64,000 nucleotides of DNA from Croceibacterium_B sp035470785. Its GTDB lineage: Bacteria > Pseudomonadota > Alphaproteobacteria > Sphingomonadales > Sphingomonadaceae. Of the stretch, positions 49,229 through 57,845 are shown in pieces. The notes below the pieces were generated by a model. That model made no database searches, was not told the DNA's origin, and saw nothing but the letters and a program-made list of their open reading frames with translations. The number at the start of each line of letters is the position of its first letter. Position 1 is the first letter of the stretch. The stretch lies in contig DATIQN010000016.1 of NCBI GenBank assembly GCA_035470785.1, positions 1 to 64,000 on the forward strand, written 5' to 3'. Made by a program: the position numbers and the translations under genes.

Positions 49229-51040
49229 TCAGCCCCGCGCCACTGCTTCGGCGGCGATCATGCGGGCTTCGGCGTCGAGCCCGACCTGGTCGAGCGCGCG
49301 GACGATATGGAATAGGTGGCGGGCGGTCATCTTGTCCCAGCTGCTCCCCTGCATGCCGAGGCCGGCAAGCAAGGCAACGAGCGCCGGGTTGCGATACTGT
49401 CCGGCCAAGTCGATCGCCTGCGTCCACTTTGTTTGGCCCGCGAGGTTCATGCCGAGCCGGTTGGAGAGGCTGTTCACATCTCCCTGGTCGAGCCGACCTA
49501 GACCCGCCAGCCCGGCCAGCAGGAAGCGCGACTTGCGCCGTCCCGAGCTCTTGTCGTCGGTCACGAAGCTATCGACCGCGCTGCTCGGAATTGCGCCCTG
49601 CTGCTGCTGCGGCTGCGCCAGCGCCAGGAGTCCCCAGGCCAGGCTTCCTTCATCGACCACTCTGATCCAAGGCATGGCATTGCGATCGAGGCCCGCGGCC
49701 AGCATCGAGGCGATGATCGGCGCGGCATCTTTCGCGAGGTCCTTGTCGACCGGCAAGCGGGCCGCGGCATAGGCGGTCAGCACCTGGCGCGCGTAATCCG
49801 GCGTTCCGCCCCACAGCGACTTCATCGCCGAAAGCCGCGCCTGCGGATCGCTGGCGACATAGGCTTCGCGAAGCTGCCCAGCCTGGTCCTTGTCGTCGTC
49901 GTTGACGTCGGGGTCCGACCAGACCTGTGAATAGAGATCGACCATCGCCGCAGACGAGAGGATTCCGTCGCGCGCAGCGCGATCGGCCGCGACGGCTCTC
50001 TGCGCCAGCGGGGTCGCCGGATAGAAAACGTCGTTGCGGAACAACACAGAGCCGGTTTCGTCGCGCAAGCGGTCGGGCAGGTCTATTCCCAGCGCGCGCG
50101 TCAAGGCGAGCCGCCACGGTGTCATTTCGTTGACGCCGTCCCATTCGATCGTGACCGCCTGCCGTCCCTCGCCCGCAGCGCCGGCGTAACGTTGGGCCAG
50201 GAGAACGTCGATGCGCTGGGCAACGCCGCGCGACAGCGCTCGATCGAGCTCCTGCTCGGCGCCGCGCGATTCGCCGCCGAACGCGCCACAGATCGAACGG
50301 GTGAGCTGCCATTCGGGCGTGGCCAGCAGGTCGCTCTTCAATTGTACGACGGGGCAGATGCCGACAATATCGCCGGTCTGGAGATAGGCATCGAACGCCG
50401 CGCCGGCGAGCGCCGGATTGTAGTTCGCCGAATCAACGTCCTGCACCAGCGCGCGCGCCGTCGCGCCTTCGCCGATTCGGTCGAGCGCCGCCGCGCGCAT
50501 CGCGGCGAAATCCACCGGGTCCATGCCCTGCGGAGCATCGAGGCGGCTGGCGAGAGCGCGGCGCAGGAGAATATGACCCCAGCGCGAAACCAGCGGCCCC
50601 TTGGTCCCAACCACGGCCGCATAGACCAGCGAGGCTGGCTGCCCGGCAAGCGAGCGGCTCGGGAAGCCGCCTTCGTCGAGCCCGATTACACCGACCTTTT
50701 CGAGCGAACGCTGTGCGCCGGGCGGGATATCGAACTTCGGCTTGAGCCCAAACAGCTCGTCGAGCTGGTCGGGATCCATCTTTTCGAGTTGCTCGACCGG
50801 CGGGAGATTGCTCGGCAGCACGGCTTCGGGTCCGCCAGGTAGAGCCGCCGCGCCGGGCAACGGCTGCACGGTGGGAGCGGGGGACGACGAAGCCGACGGG
50901 GCAGCGCTCGCCCGCGGCGCCGGGGTCGGCGTGGGTGTCGGATTGTCGAAGCCCGGCGGCAGCAACGATTGCGGCGCCGCCAGCGCCAGCGTCGAACTGA
51001 CCGCCAGCGCGGCTCCGGCAAGCCACCACCTGCGCTTCAC
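49229..51040 (-). CDS. Secreted conserved hypothetical protein, Pro/Ser-rich N-terminus
   Basis: About 603 residues. GTG start at 51040 inside the stop of the 44-residue gene (GTGA). The signal peptide (LAGAALAVSSTLALAAP) is followed by a low-complexity Pro/Thr/Ser segment (about 25-75) and a helical domain without recognised motifs, partly like TPR-type repeats (GEGATARALVQDVDSANYNP, AAPIIASMLAAGLD). Probably a periplasmic or outer-membrane-associated protein; function unknown. It precedes xerD (overlapping or abutting). The longer frame upstream to 51202 is not used. Confidence 0.75.
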   Translation of the reverse strand: MKRRWWLAGAALAVSSTLALAAPQSLLPPGFDNPTPTPTPAPRASAAPSASSSPAPTVQPLPGAAALPGGPEAVLPSNLPPVEQLEKMDPDQLDELFGLKPKFDIPPGAQRSLEKVGVIGLDEGGFPSRSLAGQPASLVYAAVVGTKGPLVSRWGHILLRRALASRLDAPQGMDPVDFAAMRAAALDRIGEGATARALVQDVDSANYNPALAGAAFDAYLQTGDIVGICPVVQLKSDLLATPEWQLTRSICGAFGGESRGAEQELDRALSRGVAQRIDVLLAQRYAGAAGEGRQAVTIEWDGVNEMTPWRLALTRALGIDLPDRLRDETGSVLFRNDVFYPATPLAQRAVAADRAARDGILSSAAMVDLYSQVWSDPDVNDDDKDQAGQLREAYVASDPQARLSAMKSLWGGTPDYARQVLTAYAAARLPVDKDLAKDAAPIIASMLAAGLDRNAMPWIRVVDEGSLAWGLLALAQPQQQQGAIPSSAVDSFVTDDKSSGRRKSRFLLAGLAGLGRLDQGDVNSLSNRLGMNLAGQTKWTQAIDLAGQYRNPALVALLAGLGMQGSSWDKMTARHLFHIVRALDQVGLDAEARMIAAEAVARG

Positions 51041-51171
51041 CGTGCGGCGTCCGGCAGTGTTACGGGCTGTTCGATCATCCGCTGCTGCTCGCGCCCGCCG
51101 TCGATCCAGGCGAAAGCGATAACTCCAACGACGATGACGGCTAGTATGGTCAAGAGGCGTCTGCGTCCCAT
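51037..51171 (-). CDS. 44-residue membrane protein translationally coupled to the downstream secreted protein
   Basis: A small gene missed by length filters: basic start MGRRRLLTI, one hydrophobic helix (ILAVIVVGVIAFAWI), short polar end. The ATG at 51171 follows AAGGA at 8 bases. Its TGA overlaps the GTG of the large gene as GTGA, the same coupling as in the ccm operon, which argues it is translated. It may be a membrane partner of the large protein; no family is recognised. Confidence 0.65.
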   Translation of the reverse strand: MGRRRLLTILAVIVVGVIAFAWIDGGREQQRMIEQPVTLPDAAR

Positions 51172-51219
51172 TCGGCAATCCTTGCGCCGCCGCGTAGCCC
51201 AACTATAGCGCTGGCGGCA

Positions 51220-51789
51220 ATGACCATCGATGCGCCGAGCCTTAGCGACGCCGAAATTCGCAAGCTGGTCGAGCGACTCGACCGGCCGATCGTGCTCGTG
51301 GGAATGATGGGCGTCGGCAAGAGCACCGTCGGCCGCAAGCTCGCCGCGTTGCTGCACCTCAATTTCTGCGACGCCGACGACGCGATCGAGGATGCCGCGC
51401 AAATGACCGTCAGCGAAATCTTCGATCGTTTTGGCGAACCTTATTTTCGCGACGGGGAGCGGCGCGTGATCGCGCGGCTGATCGACGGCGGACCGGCGGT
51501 GATCGCCACCGGCGGCGGCGCCTTCGCGCAGGACGCCACGCGCGAGCTGATTCTGGAGCGCGGAATTGCCGTGTGGCTCGATGCCGACGTCGACACGCTG
51601 GTCGACCGCGTCAAGCGCAAGGACACCCGCCCGCTGCTGCGCGATGGCGATCCGCGCGAGATCGTCGCGCGCCTCAAGGCCGAGCGCGAGCCGGCTTATG
51701 CCAAGGCGCCGATCCACGTGGCGAGCGGCGGCGGACCGCATGGTGACACCGTCACGCGGATCGTGCAGGAGCTCGACCGATGGCTGTAA
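51220..51789 (+). CDS. aroK: Shikimate kinase
   Basis: 189 residues. Walker A GMMGVGKST (about 28-36), DADDAIE (shikimate-binding Asp), FDRFGEPYFRDGERRV, VIATGGGAF and the adenine/lid region KRKDTRPLLRDGDP. It phosphorylates shikimate in aromatic amino acid synthesis. aroB overlaps its end by 10 bases. Confidence 0.97.
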   Translation: MTIDAPSLSDAEIRKLVERLDRPIVLVGMMGVGKSTVGRKLAALLHLNFCDADDAIEDAAQMTVSEIFDRFGEPYFRDGERRVIARLIDGGPAVIATGGGAFAQDATRELILERGIAVWLDADVDTLVDRVKRKDTRPLLRDGDPREIVARLKAEREPAYAKAPIHVASGGGPHGDTVTRIVQELDRWL

Positions 51790-52889
51790 TTCCCGTCGAC
51801 CTCGCCGGCCGGTCGTATCATGTCCGCGTCGGCAGCGGCCTGCTCGCTGACCTGCCGGCCCAGTGCGGCAAGTTGCTGCGCAAGGAGCGCGTGCCGATCG
51901 TCACCGACGCCAACGTCGCTCGGCACTGGCGCCAGCCGGTCGAGGCGGCGCTGCTCGCCGCCGGCCACCAGCCGCGCTGGCTAGTGCTCGACCCCGGCGA
52001 GGGTGCGAAAAGCTGGCAGGGACTCGCGCAAGTCACCGACTGGCTGCTCGCCGAGGAAGTCGAACGCGGCGACCACATTGTGGCATTGGGCGGCGGCGTG
52101 ATCGGCGACCTGACCGGCTTTGCCGCCGCGATCCTCAAGCGCGGCTGTGGCTTCATCCAGTTGCCGACCACCCTGCTCGCCCAGGTCGACAGCTCTGTCG
52201 GCGGCAAGACCGCGATCAACACCGGCGCGGGCAAGAACCTGATCGGCGCGTTCCACCAGCCGTCACTGGTGCTGGCCGACCTCGATACCCTGGGGACCCT
52301 GCCCCCGCGCGAGATGCGCGCCGGTTATGCCGAGGTGATCAAGTACGGCGTGCTCGGCGACGCGGCGTTCTTCGAATGGTGCGAGCACAACGGGCCGCAG
52401 GTTCTCGCCGGCGACCGCACCTTGCAGGAATATGCCGTCACCGAGAGCGTGAAGGCCAAGGCCCGCATCGTCGCCGAGGACGAGCGCGAGACGACCGGCG
52501 CGCGGGCGCTGCTCAACCTCGGGCATACCTTCGGCCACGCGCTCGAGGCCGAGACCGGCTTTTCCGACCGTCTGCTCCACGGCGAGGCGGTGGCGCTCGG
52601 CATGGTGCTGGCGGCGCGCTACTCGGCACGGCGCGGCTACATCGCCGACGAGCACGCCGAACGCGTGACCGCCGCGATCAACTCCGCGGGATTGCCGAGC
52701 GAAATAGCCGCGCTCGGTATGCACACTGACGGCAGGAAGCTCGCGGCTCATATGCTGCACGACAAGAAGATGGACGCAGGCACCCTGCCCTTCGTTCTGC
52801 TTGCCGCGATAGGCCAGGCATTCCTCGACAAGGAAGTCGCGCTCGACGATGTCGCCAACTTCCTCGACGAAGAACTGCGCACTCATTGA
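51780..52889 (+). CDS. aroB: 3-dehydroquinate synthase
   Basis: 369 residues, full length. NAD site LGGGVIGDLTGFAAAI, substrate site PTTLLAQVDSSVGGKTAINTGAGKNLIGAFHQP, metal ligands in RAGYAEVIKYGVLGD, NLGHTFGHALEA and HGEAVALGM. It makes dehydroquinate from DAHP, the second step of the shikimate pathway. The start lies inside the aroK stop region, so the two are coupled. The +1 gene for the pathway's other steps is elsewhere. Confidence 0.97.
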   Translation: MAVIPVDLAGRSYHVRVGSGLLADLPAQCGKLLRKERVPIVTDANVARHWRQPVEAALLAAGHQPRWLVLDPGEGAKSWQGLAQVTDWLLAEEVERGDHIVALGGGVIGDLTGFAAAILKRGCGFIQLPTTLLAQVDSSVGGKTAINTGAGKNLIGAFHQPSLVLADLDTLGTLPPREMRAGYAEVIKYGVLGDAAFFEWCEHNGPQVLAGDRTLQEYAVTESVKAKARIVAEDERETTGARALLNLGHTFGHALEAETGFSDRLLHGEAVALGMVLAARYSARRGYIADEHAERVTAAINSAGLPSEIAALGMHTDGRKLAAHMLHDKKMDAGTLPFVLLAAIGQAFLDKEVALDDVANFLDEELRTH

Positions 52890-52957
52890 GTTAAGGCGAG
52901 ACTCCGCTTTCCGGGCGCGTTAATCGTTGCGCGGGAAACTAATGGAGAGGACGCCGA

Positions 52958-54364
52958 ATGACCGTAGCCGAAGCCGAGCCCGAACAACTCGACATCATCA
53001 CGGACCGCAATGATCGGGCCTTCCTCGGTCAGCCAAAAGGCCTCGGCTATCTCGCCGTGGTCGAGGGTTGCGAACGCTTCAGCTACTACTCGATGCAGAC
53101 CCTGCTGACCCTCTACATGGTCAACTACCTGCTGTTGCCTGCGCACTTCAACTCGGTGTGGGGCCTCGGCTGGGTCCAGCAGCACCTCGCCGGCGGCAAG
53201 ACCGGCCAGCCGCTCGCCTCGGATATCTTCGGCAATTACACCGCGCTCGTCTACCTGACGCCGATTCTCGGCGGGATCATCGCCGACAAATGGCTCGGGC
53301 GGCGCGGGGCGCTGGTCGCGGGGGCGCTGATCATGTCGCTCGGCCACTTCCTAATGGCGATCCAGCCGGCGTTCCTGTTCGCGCTCGTCTGCCTGATCGT
53401 CGGGGTCGGCCTGTTCAAGGGCAATATCGCCAGCCAGGTCGGCGAGCTCTACGGCCCGAATGACTTGCGCCGGGCGATGGCGTTCCAGATCTTCTACATC
53501 GCCATCCAGGTCAGCGTGATCGTCGCACCGCTCATCTCGGGCACGCTCGGCGAGGACGTGGGTTGGCACTACGGCTTCGGCTGCGCCGGCGTGGTCATGG
53601 TCCTTGGCCTACTGATCTACCTCAAGGCGAGGCCTCACCTGCCGGCCGACAAGCGCGACCTGCCGGTCGTGGCCAAGGCTGACAGGGTCAGCACTTTCGA
53701 GAAAGGCGACGGCGCGCGTATTGCAGCCTTGATCCTGCTCGTTCCCGCCCTCGCGGTGTCGCTCCTGCCCAACCAGGAGATCTTCAACGCCTACCTCGTG
53801 TGGGCCGACCAGCAGTTCGACCTGACGTTCTTCAGCATGAAAGTGCCGACCAGCTGGATGATCACGCTCGATTCGGCATTCAGCTTCGTCACCCTCGTCG
53901 GGATCACCTGGTTCTGGAAATGGTGGGGTGACAAAGGCCGGTGGGAGCCGGACGAGCTCGGCAAGCTGATCATCGGCAGCCTGTTTACCATCGTCGGTGC
54001 GGTGTGCCTGTACATGGCGGCGATAACGCAGGGCTCGGGCAAGATCGGCTTGTTCTGGCCGGTCATGTTCCACTTCTTCAACTCGATGGGCTTTGGCCAC
54101 GTGCTGCCGGTCAGCCTTGCGCTCGTTACCAAACTTGCCCCGCGCAAGCTGACCGCGACATCGGTCGGCATCTACTACCTGGCATTCTTCATCGCCAACA
54201 AGGTCGTTGGCGAAGTCGGCGGGTGGTATTCGACGATGCCGACACCGCAGTTCTGGCTCGTTCACGTCGGCGCGGCGGTTGTGGGGCTTGTGGCCTTCGT
54301 GCTGTTCAAGGTGTTCCTGTCGCACCGCTTCGACGACAGTAGCCGCGCGGAGGCGGTGGCCTAA
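52958..54364 (+). CDS. POT/PTR family proton-coupled peptide transporter
   Basis: 468 residues, 12-14 membrane helices of the major facilitator superfamily. The family signature ERFSYYSM (variant of ExxERFxYY) lies in helix 1 at about residues 35-46, GLFKGNIASQVGELYGPND in helix 4-5 (FKxN), and the second half has the PTR end (TSVGIYYLAFFIANKVVGEVGG). It imports di- and tripeptides with protons. Alone on the plus strand with a 68-base leader after aroB. Confidence 0.92.
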   Translation: MTVAEAEPEQLDIITDRNDRAFLGQPKGLGYLAVVEGCERFSYYSMQTLLTLYMVNYLLLPAHFNSVWGLGWVQQHLAGGKTGQPLASDIFGNYTALVYLTPILGGIIADKWLGRRGALVAGALIMSLGHFLMAIQPAFLFALVCLIVGVGLFKGNIASQVGELYGPNDLRRAMAFQIFYIAIQVSVIVAPLISGTLGEDVGWHYGFGCAGVVMVLGLLIYLKARPHLPADKRDLPVVAKADRVSTFEKGDGARIAALILLVPALAVSLLPNQEIFNAYLVWADQQFDLTFFSMKVPTSWMITLDSAFSFVTLVGITWFWKWWGDKGRWEPDELGKLIIGSLFTIVGAVCLYMAAITQGSGKIGLFWPVMFHFFNSMGFGHVLPVSLALVTKLAPRKLTATSVGIYYLAFFIANKVVGEVGGWYSTMPTPQFWLVHVGAAVVGLVAFVLFKVFLSHRFDDSSRAEAVA

Positions 54365-54798
54365 CGAACTCTCGGCAGGGTGACACAAGTGGCAGGGTAC
54401 TACCCTGCCGATATCTATCTAACCTTTTATAATTAGATCGTATGTTTCCGAATCTTAAGGGCGACAGATTCTGGGGATTCGCGGGAAAAACTGTCGGATG
54501 GGTGTCGCGATGCTCCCGGAACTTGCCTCGGGTGCGTACTGGCGGCCAAACGATGAGAAAAAGCGCCGCGATGATGAATCGGCGAGGCGCTGTAGGAAAC
54601 CCAAAACCGACTTCGTTTTCCAATAAACGTCAGGCGATCCCCGCAATGCCGGTTGCCTCGGTAGCGATTGAGATGGAACCTCTGCGTGGCAGTCCTGTAC
54701 GGCGCGCGGGCCAAGCCTTGCCCGATTGACGTGGGCATGACGCGGTCTATCCCGGAGTCATCGCGCTGAACGGCGGTCGGGGCACAGGGGGCGCAAGG
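54365..54798. other. Intergenic region with promoter-like TATAAT
   Basis: 434 bases without a recognised gene. After the POT stop, TCGGCAGGG (54372-54380) and GGCAGGG (54391-54397) compete for CCCTGCC(GA) at 54403-54411. An AT-rich block follows with a perfect TATAAT (54428-54433). The remaining 350 bases have open frames on both strands (for instance 54442-54729 plus) but no similarity or ribosome site. It may hold a small RNA or a long leader for the next gene. Confidence 0.5.
54391..54409 (+). terminator. Terminator-like hairpin after the POT transporter
   Basis: GGCAGGG/CCCTGCC closes a TACTA loop (54391-54397 with 54403-54409). T's are scattered after it (GATATCTATCTAACCTTTT). An alternative, longer 9-bp pairing uses 54372-54380 with 54403-54411. 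Confidence 0.55.
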
Positions 54799-55248
54799 AT
54801 GACCATTGCATTGTTCATCGCCGCCGCAGCCGCTGCAGCGCAACCATCGCCGGACGCCATGGACTATGCCCGGCAGGTGGCTTCCCACGGTGTCCTTGTC
54901 GAAATCGCCCGGCTGCAGACCCGCAGCGAGGTCGAGGGAATGATCAAGGATCATCCCGAGCTGACCGAGACCGAGCGTGGCCGGCTGCGGACACTGGGGG
55001 AGGAAAAGGCCCAGTCCCTCGTCGACTCAGCGATCGAGGCCGAAGCCAGGGCACTGGCAACGGAACTCAGCGTCGACGATCTTCGCGCGCTGGCAGCTTT
55101 CGCTACCAGCCCGGCGGCCGAACATCAGCGCGCGGCGCTGCCGAAAGTCATGGCCTCGACCGTCGGCTCGCTCGGCAAGGTCGACTATTCGGGTGGCGTG
55201 CGCGCGGCGTTCTGCGCCGAAACCGGCAAGCTGTGTGACAAGAATTGA
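54799..55248 (+). CDS. Small secreted DUF2059-like protein
   Basis: 149 residues. A signal peptide (1-15, ending AAAAAAA) precedes a mainly helical domain (IARLQTRSEVEGMIKDHPELTETERGRLRTLGEEKAQSLVDSAI, VDDLRALAAFATSPAAEHQRAALPKV). The helix with ALAAFATSPAAEHQ resembles DUF2059 periplasmic proteins. Function unknown. GCAAGG lies before the ATG. It converges on the decarboxylase gene. Confidence 0.7.
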   Translation: MTIALFIAAAAAAAQPSPDAMDYARQVASHGVLVEIARLQTRSEVEGMIKDHPELTETERGRLRTLGEEKAQSLVDSAIEAEARALATELSVDDLRALAAFATSPAAEHQRAALPKVMASTVGSLGKVDYSGGVRAAFCAETGKLCDKN

Positions 55249-55263
55249 ATCGGCTCGCGCGGC

Positions 55264-56466
55264 TCAGCGCAGCGTGACGACGTTGTCGCTTACGCGCTTG
55301 TCGGCGCGGCCGGTGTAGAGGCTCGCCATCGGCTCATCGGTCACAGTCGCCGCGATCGCTTCGCCGAAGCCGTTGAAGCCGGTCTTCATCGCCGCTCCGT
55401 AGGCACCGATCATGCCGATCTCGATGTAGTCGCCTGCCTGGATGTCGGCGGGCAGCATGAAGGGGCCCTTCATGAAGTCGCCGTCGTCGCACGTCGGGCC
55501 GTAGAACGAGAATTCCGCGAACGGCTGGGCCAGGTCGTCCTCGAGCGTGCGCACCGGAAAGCGCCAGCCGAGGTGCGCTGCGTCGAACAGCGCGCCGTAG
55601 GAACCGTCGTTGATGTACAGCTCATCGCCGCGGCGCTTCTCGACCTTGACGATCAGGCTCGAATACTCGGCGCAGAGCGCCCGGCCCGGCTCGCACCACA
55701 GCTCGGCCGAGTACGAGATCGGCAGCGCCTCGAAATGGCGCGCGATCAGGGCGAAGAAGTCCTCGATCGGCGGCGGCTCCATCCCCGGGTAAGTGCTCGG
55801 GAATCCACCGCCGACATCGACGATATCGACCGTCACTGCCGCTTCGGCGATTGCGGCGCGGACGCGCTCGAGCGCCTGGACATAGGCGAACGGCGTCATC
55901 GCCTGGCTGCCGACATGGAAGGCGATGCCGAGCGCGTCGCAATGCTGGCGCGTGGCCTGCAGCAAGGGCGCGGCATCGGTGAGGTCTACGCCGAACTTCG
56001 AGGCGAGCGAATACTCGGCGTATTCGGACGAGACCCGCAGGCGAACCAGCAGGTTGAGGTCGCTCGCGGCGGTGCCGTCTTCAGCGGCGGTCGCGGCGAC
56101 GATCTTGGCCAGTTCCTCGTGCGAATCGAGGCTGAAGGTGCGCACGCCATGCTGGTGATAAGCTTCGGCGACGGCCTTGGGTGTCTTGACCGGATGCATG
56201 AAGCACAGCGTCGCCTTAGGCAGCAGCGAATGGACCAGGCGCACCTCGGCGATCGAGGCGACGTCGAAATGGGTTATCCCTGAGTCCGACAGGATCTGCA
56301 GCAGGTCGGGCGATGGATTCGCCTTCACCGCATACATCGACTTGCCCGGAAACTTCTCGGCAAAGAAGCGGGCGGCGCGCGCAGCAGCGTGCGGGCGATT
56401 GAGAATAACCGGCTGATCCGGCGCGAAGGCGCGGACTACAGACGGTGCGTCGGGATAGATGTGCAA
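55264..56466 (-). CDS. Type III PLP-dependent decarboxylase (ornithine/lysine decarboxylase-like)
   Basis: 400 residues, alanine racemase-like fold. PLP lysine in MYAVKANPSPDLLQ (Lys48), phosphate-binding GGGFPSTYPG, CEPGRALCAEYSSLIV, and the catalytic cysteine of ornithine decarboxylases in FYGPTCDDGDF (Cys326). Diaminopimelate decarboxylases have a different GPxCES-type sequence. It probably makes putrescine from ornithine. Start at a TTG (56466) because similarity begins there and no ATG/GTG precedes it; a 13-bp hairpin ends 5 bases upstream of that codon. Downstream of the deoxyhypusine synthase-like gene on the same strand. Confidence 0.88.
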   Translation of the reverse strand: MHIYPDAPSVVRAFAPDQPVILNRPHAAARAARFFAEKFPGKSMYAVKANPSPDLLQILSDSGITHFDVASIAEVRLVHSLLPKATLCFMHPVKTPKAVAEAYHQHGVRTFSLDSHEELAKIVAATAAEDGTAASDLNLLVRLRVSSEYAEYSLASKFGVDLTDAAPLLQATRQHCDALGIAFHVGSQAMTPFAYVQALERVRAAIAEAAVTVDIVDVGGGFPSTYPGMEPPPIEDFFALIARHFEALPISYSAELWCEPGRALCAEYSSLIVKVEKRRGDELYINDGSYGALFDAAHLGWRFPVRTLEDDLAQPFAEFSFYGPTCDDGDFMKGPFMLPADIQAGDYIEIGMIGAYGAAMKTGFNGFGEAIAATVTDEPMASLYTGRADKRVSDNVVTLR

Positions 56467-56471
56467 CTCAA

Positions 56472-56523
56472 GGGACCCCCAAACTGTCGTTTACGGTAAG
56501 CTGCCTTGCGGTTTGGAAGTCCC
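56472..56523 (-). promoter_or_regulatory. Leader hairpin before the decarboxylase gene
   Basis: Minus-strand RNA: GGGACUUCCAAAC (56523-56511) pairs over 13 bases with GUUUGGGGGUCCC (56484-56472), two G-U pairs, around a 26-base loop containing CGCAAGGCAGC. It ends 5 bases before the TTG start, where a ribosome site is expected. An ornithine decarboxylase leader (speF element) is known in alphaproteobacteria; whether this is that family was not tested. Confidence 0.5.
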
Positions 56524-56677
56524 CATGGGGCAGCGAGGGGCGCATATATTCCGCTTGCGTCGAACTGCAAGAAAAAATGCGCGAAACGTGGGTCGTTACG
56601 GGTGAGCTGAGTGGACGTACCGTTTCGCCGATCCTTCCCATTCTGCCGCAGGCCAAAATGGGGAGGATCTCGAGCTA

Positions 56678-57730
56678 CTAGGCGAACAGCTTCGCCCAGC
56701 GGCGCGGCGTGCGCGTCTTCCACGCTTCGCGGTGGTAGGCGTCACTCGCCAGCAACGGCATCACGCTGCCGGCTTCGGCGAAGACCATCTGCTCGATGCC
56801 GGTGTTGACCTTGCCCCAGCTCGCGGCCTCCTGCAGCGTCGAGGACGAGCAGGCGCCGTCGCGCACGTCGGCAACGGTAATCTGCACCGCGTACTTGTGC
56901 ACCGCGACGTCCTCGTGGCCGAGGATCTCGGCGCAGACGACGGTGTCCTGGATGAAGTTCTTGGGTACGCCGCCGCCGACCATCAGCAGGCCCGAATCGC
57001 CGCTCTTGACCTTGATGTCGGTCAGCTCGCGGAAATCGGCCACGGCGTCGATCATCAGGTGAGGCTTGCCCTCCTTCATCCGGTCGACCTGGTGCTTGAC
57101 CAGGCCGAACCCGGCCGAGCTGTCGACGAATGCCGGGCAGAAGATCGGCACGTCGTGCTCGTAGGCGAGCTTGACGAGGCTGTTGTCCTTCTTGCCGTGC
57201 TCGACGAGAAACTTGCCCATCTCGCGGATGAACGCGCGACTGGAGTACGCTTTCGGCTCGAGCTCGTTGGCGATCTTGTTGATCGTGAAATCGCAGTCCT
57301 GCAGCTGCTCTTCGTCGATGTAGGTGTCGTAGATGCGGTCGATGTAGAGCGAGCGCAGCGTGTCGTCGTCAGGGATTTCAAGCGCTTGGTAGTGCTTGTG
57401 GCCAAGCCCTTCGAAGAAATCCATGTCGACGATCGTCGCTCCCGTGGCGACGATGCAGTCGACCATGTTCGAGCGGACGAGCTCGGCATAGAGGTCCATG
57501 CAGCCCGCGGCGCTGGTCGAGCCGGCGATGACCAGGAAGATCGTGCAGTCCTGGTCCTCGAGCATCTGATTGTAGATGCGGGTTGCGCGGGCGAGGTCGC
57601 GGCTGGTGAAGCTCATCTTGCCCATCGCGTCGATCAGCGGGCGGGCGTCGAACTTGCGGATGTCGATGTGCTCGACCGTGGTCGAGAGCAGCTCGGCCTT
57701 GCGCGTGTCGTTGATCTGGGTGTCGTTCAT
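56678..57730 (-). CDS. Deoxyhypusine synthase-like polyamine synthase
   Basis: 350 residues. The deoxyhypusine synthase fold is evident: RATRIYNQMLEDQDCTIFLVIAGSTSAAGCMDL, VDCIVATGATIVDMDFFEGLGH, CPAFVDSSAGFGL, GGGVPKNFIQDT and the active-site lysine in SWGKVNTGIEQ (Lys307). Bacteria lack eIF5A in the deoxyhypusine sense, so such proteins are thought to make polyamines (homospermidine or bis-guanidino azanonane type). It lies directly upstream of the decarboxylase (211-base gap), which supports polyamine synthesis. The ATG at 57730; the frame upstream to 58156 is antisense to the next gene. Confidence 0.87.
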   Translation of the reverse strand: MNDTQINDTRKAELLSTTVEHIDIRKFDARPLIDAMGKMSFTSRDLARATRIYNQMLEDQDCTIFLVIAGSTSAAGCMDLYAELVRSNMVDCIVATGATIVDMDFFEGLGHKHYQALEIPDDDTLRSLYIDRIYDTYIDEEQLQDCDFTINKIANELEPKAYSSRAFIREMGKFLVEHGKKDNSLVKLAYEHDVPIFCPAFVDSSAGFGLVKHQVDRMKEGKPHLMIDAVADFRELTDIKVKSGDSGLLMVGGGVPKNFIQDTVVCAEILGHEDVAVHKYAVQITVADVRDGACSSSTLQEAASWGKVNTGIEQMVFAEAGSVMPLLASDAYHREAWKTRTPRRWAKLFA

Positions 57731-57845
57731 GCTCGGATCCAATCTTCGGTAATCGGCAACGGGCGCTTTCGAGAGCGAGTTCCCGTGAAGGGCGCGCCCG
57801 TTAGACGCTGGAGGGCCGCGCGTAAATATGCCACGTGGCAAGGCT

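Noticed and set aside
54442..54729. 95-codon open frame in the gap after the POT transporter
   Set aside because: No ribosome site, atypical amino-acid make-up and no similarity to any family I know; treated as non-coding.
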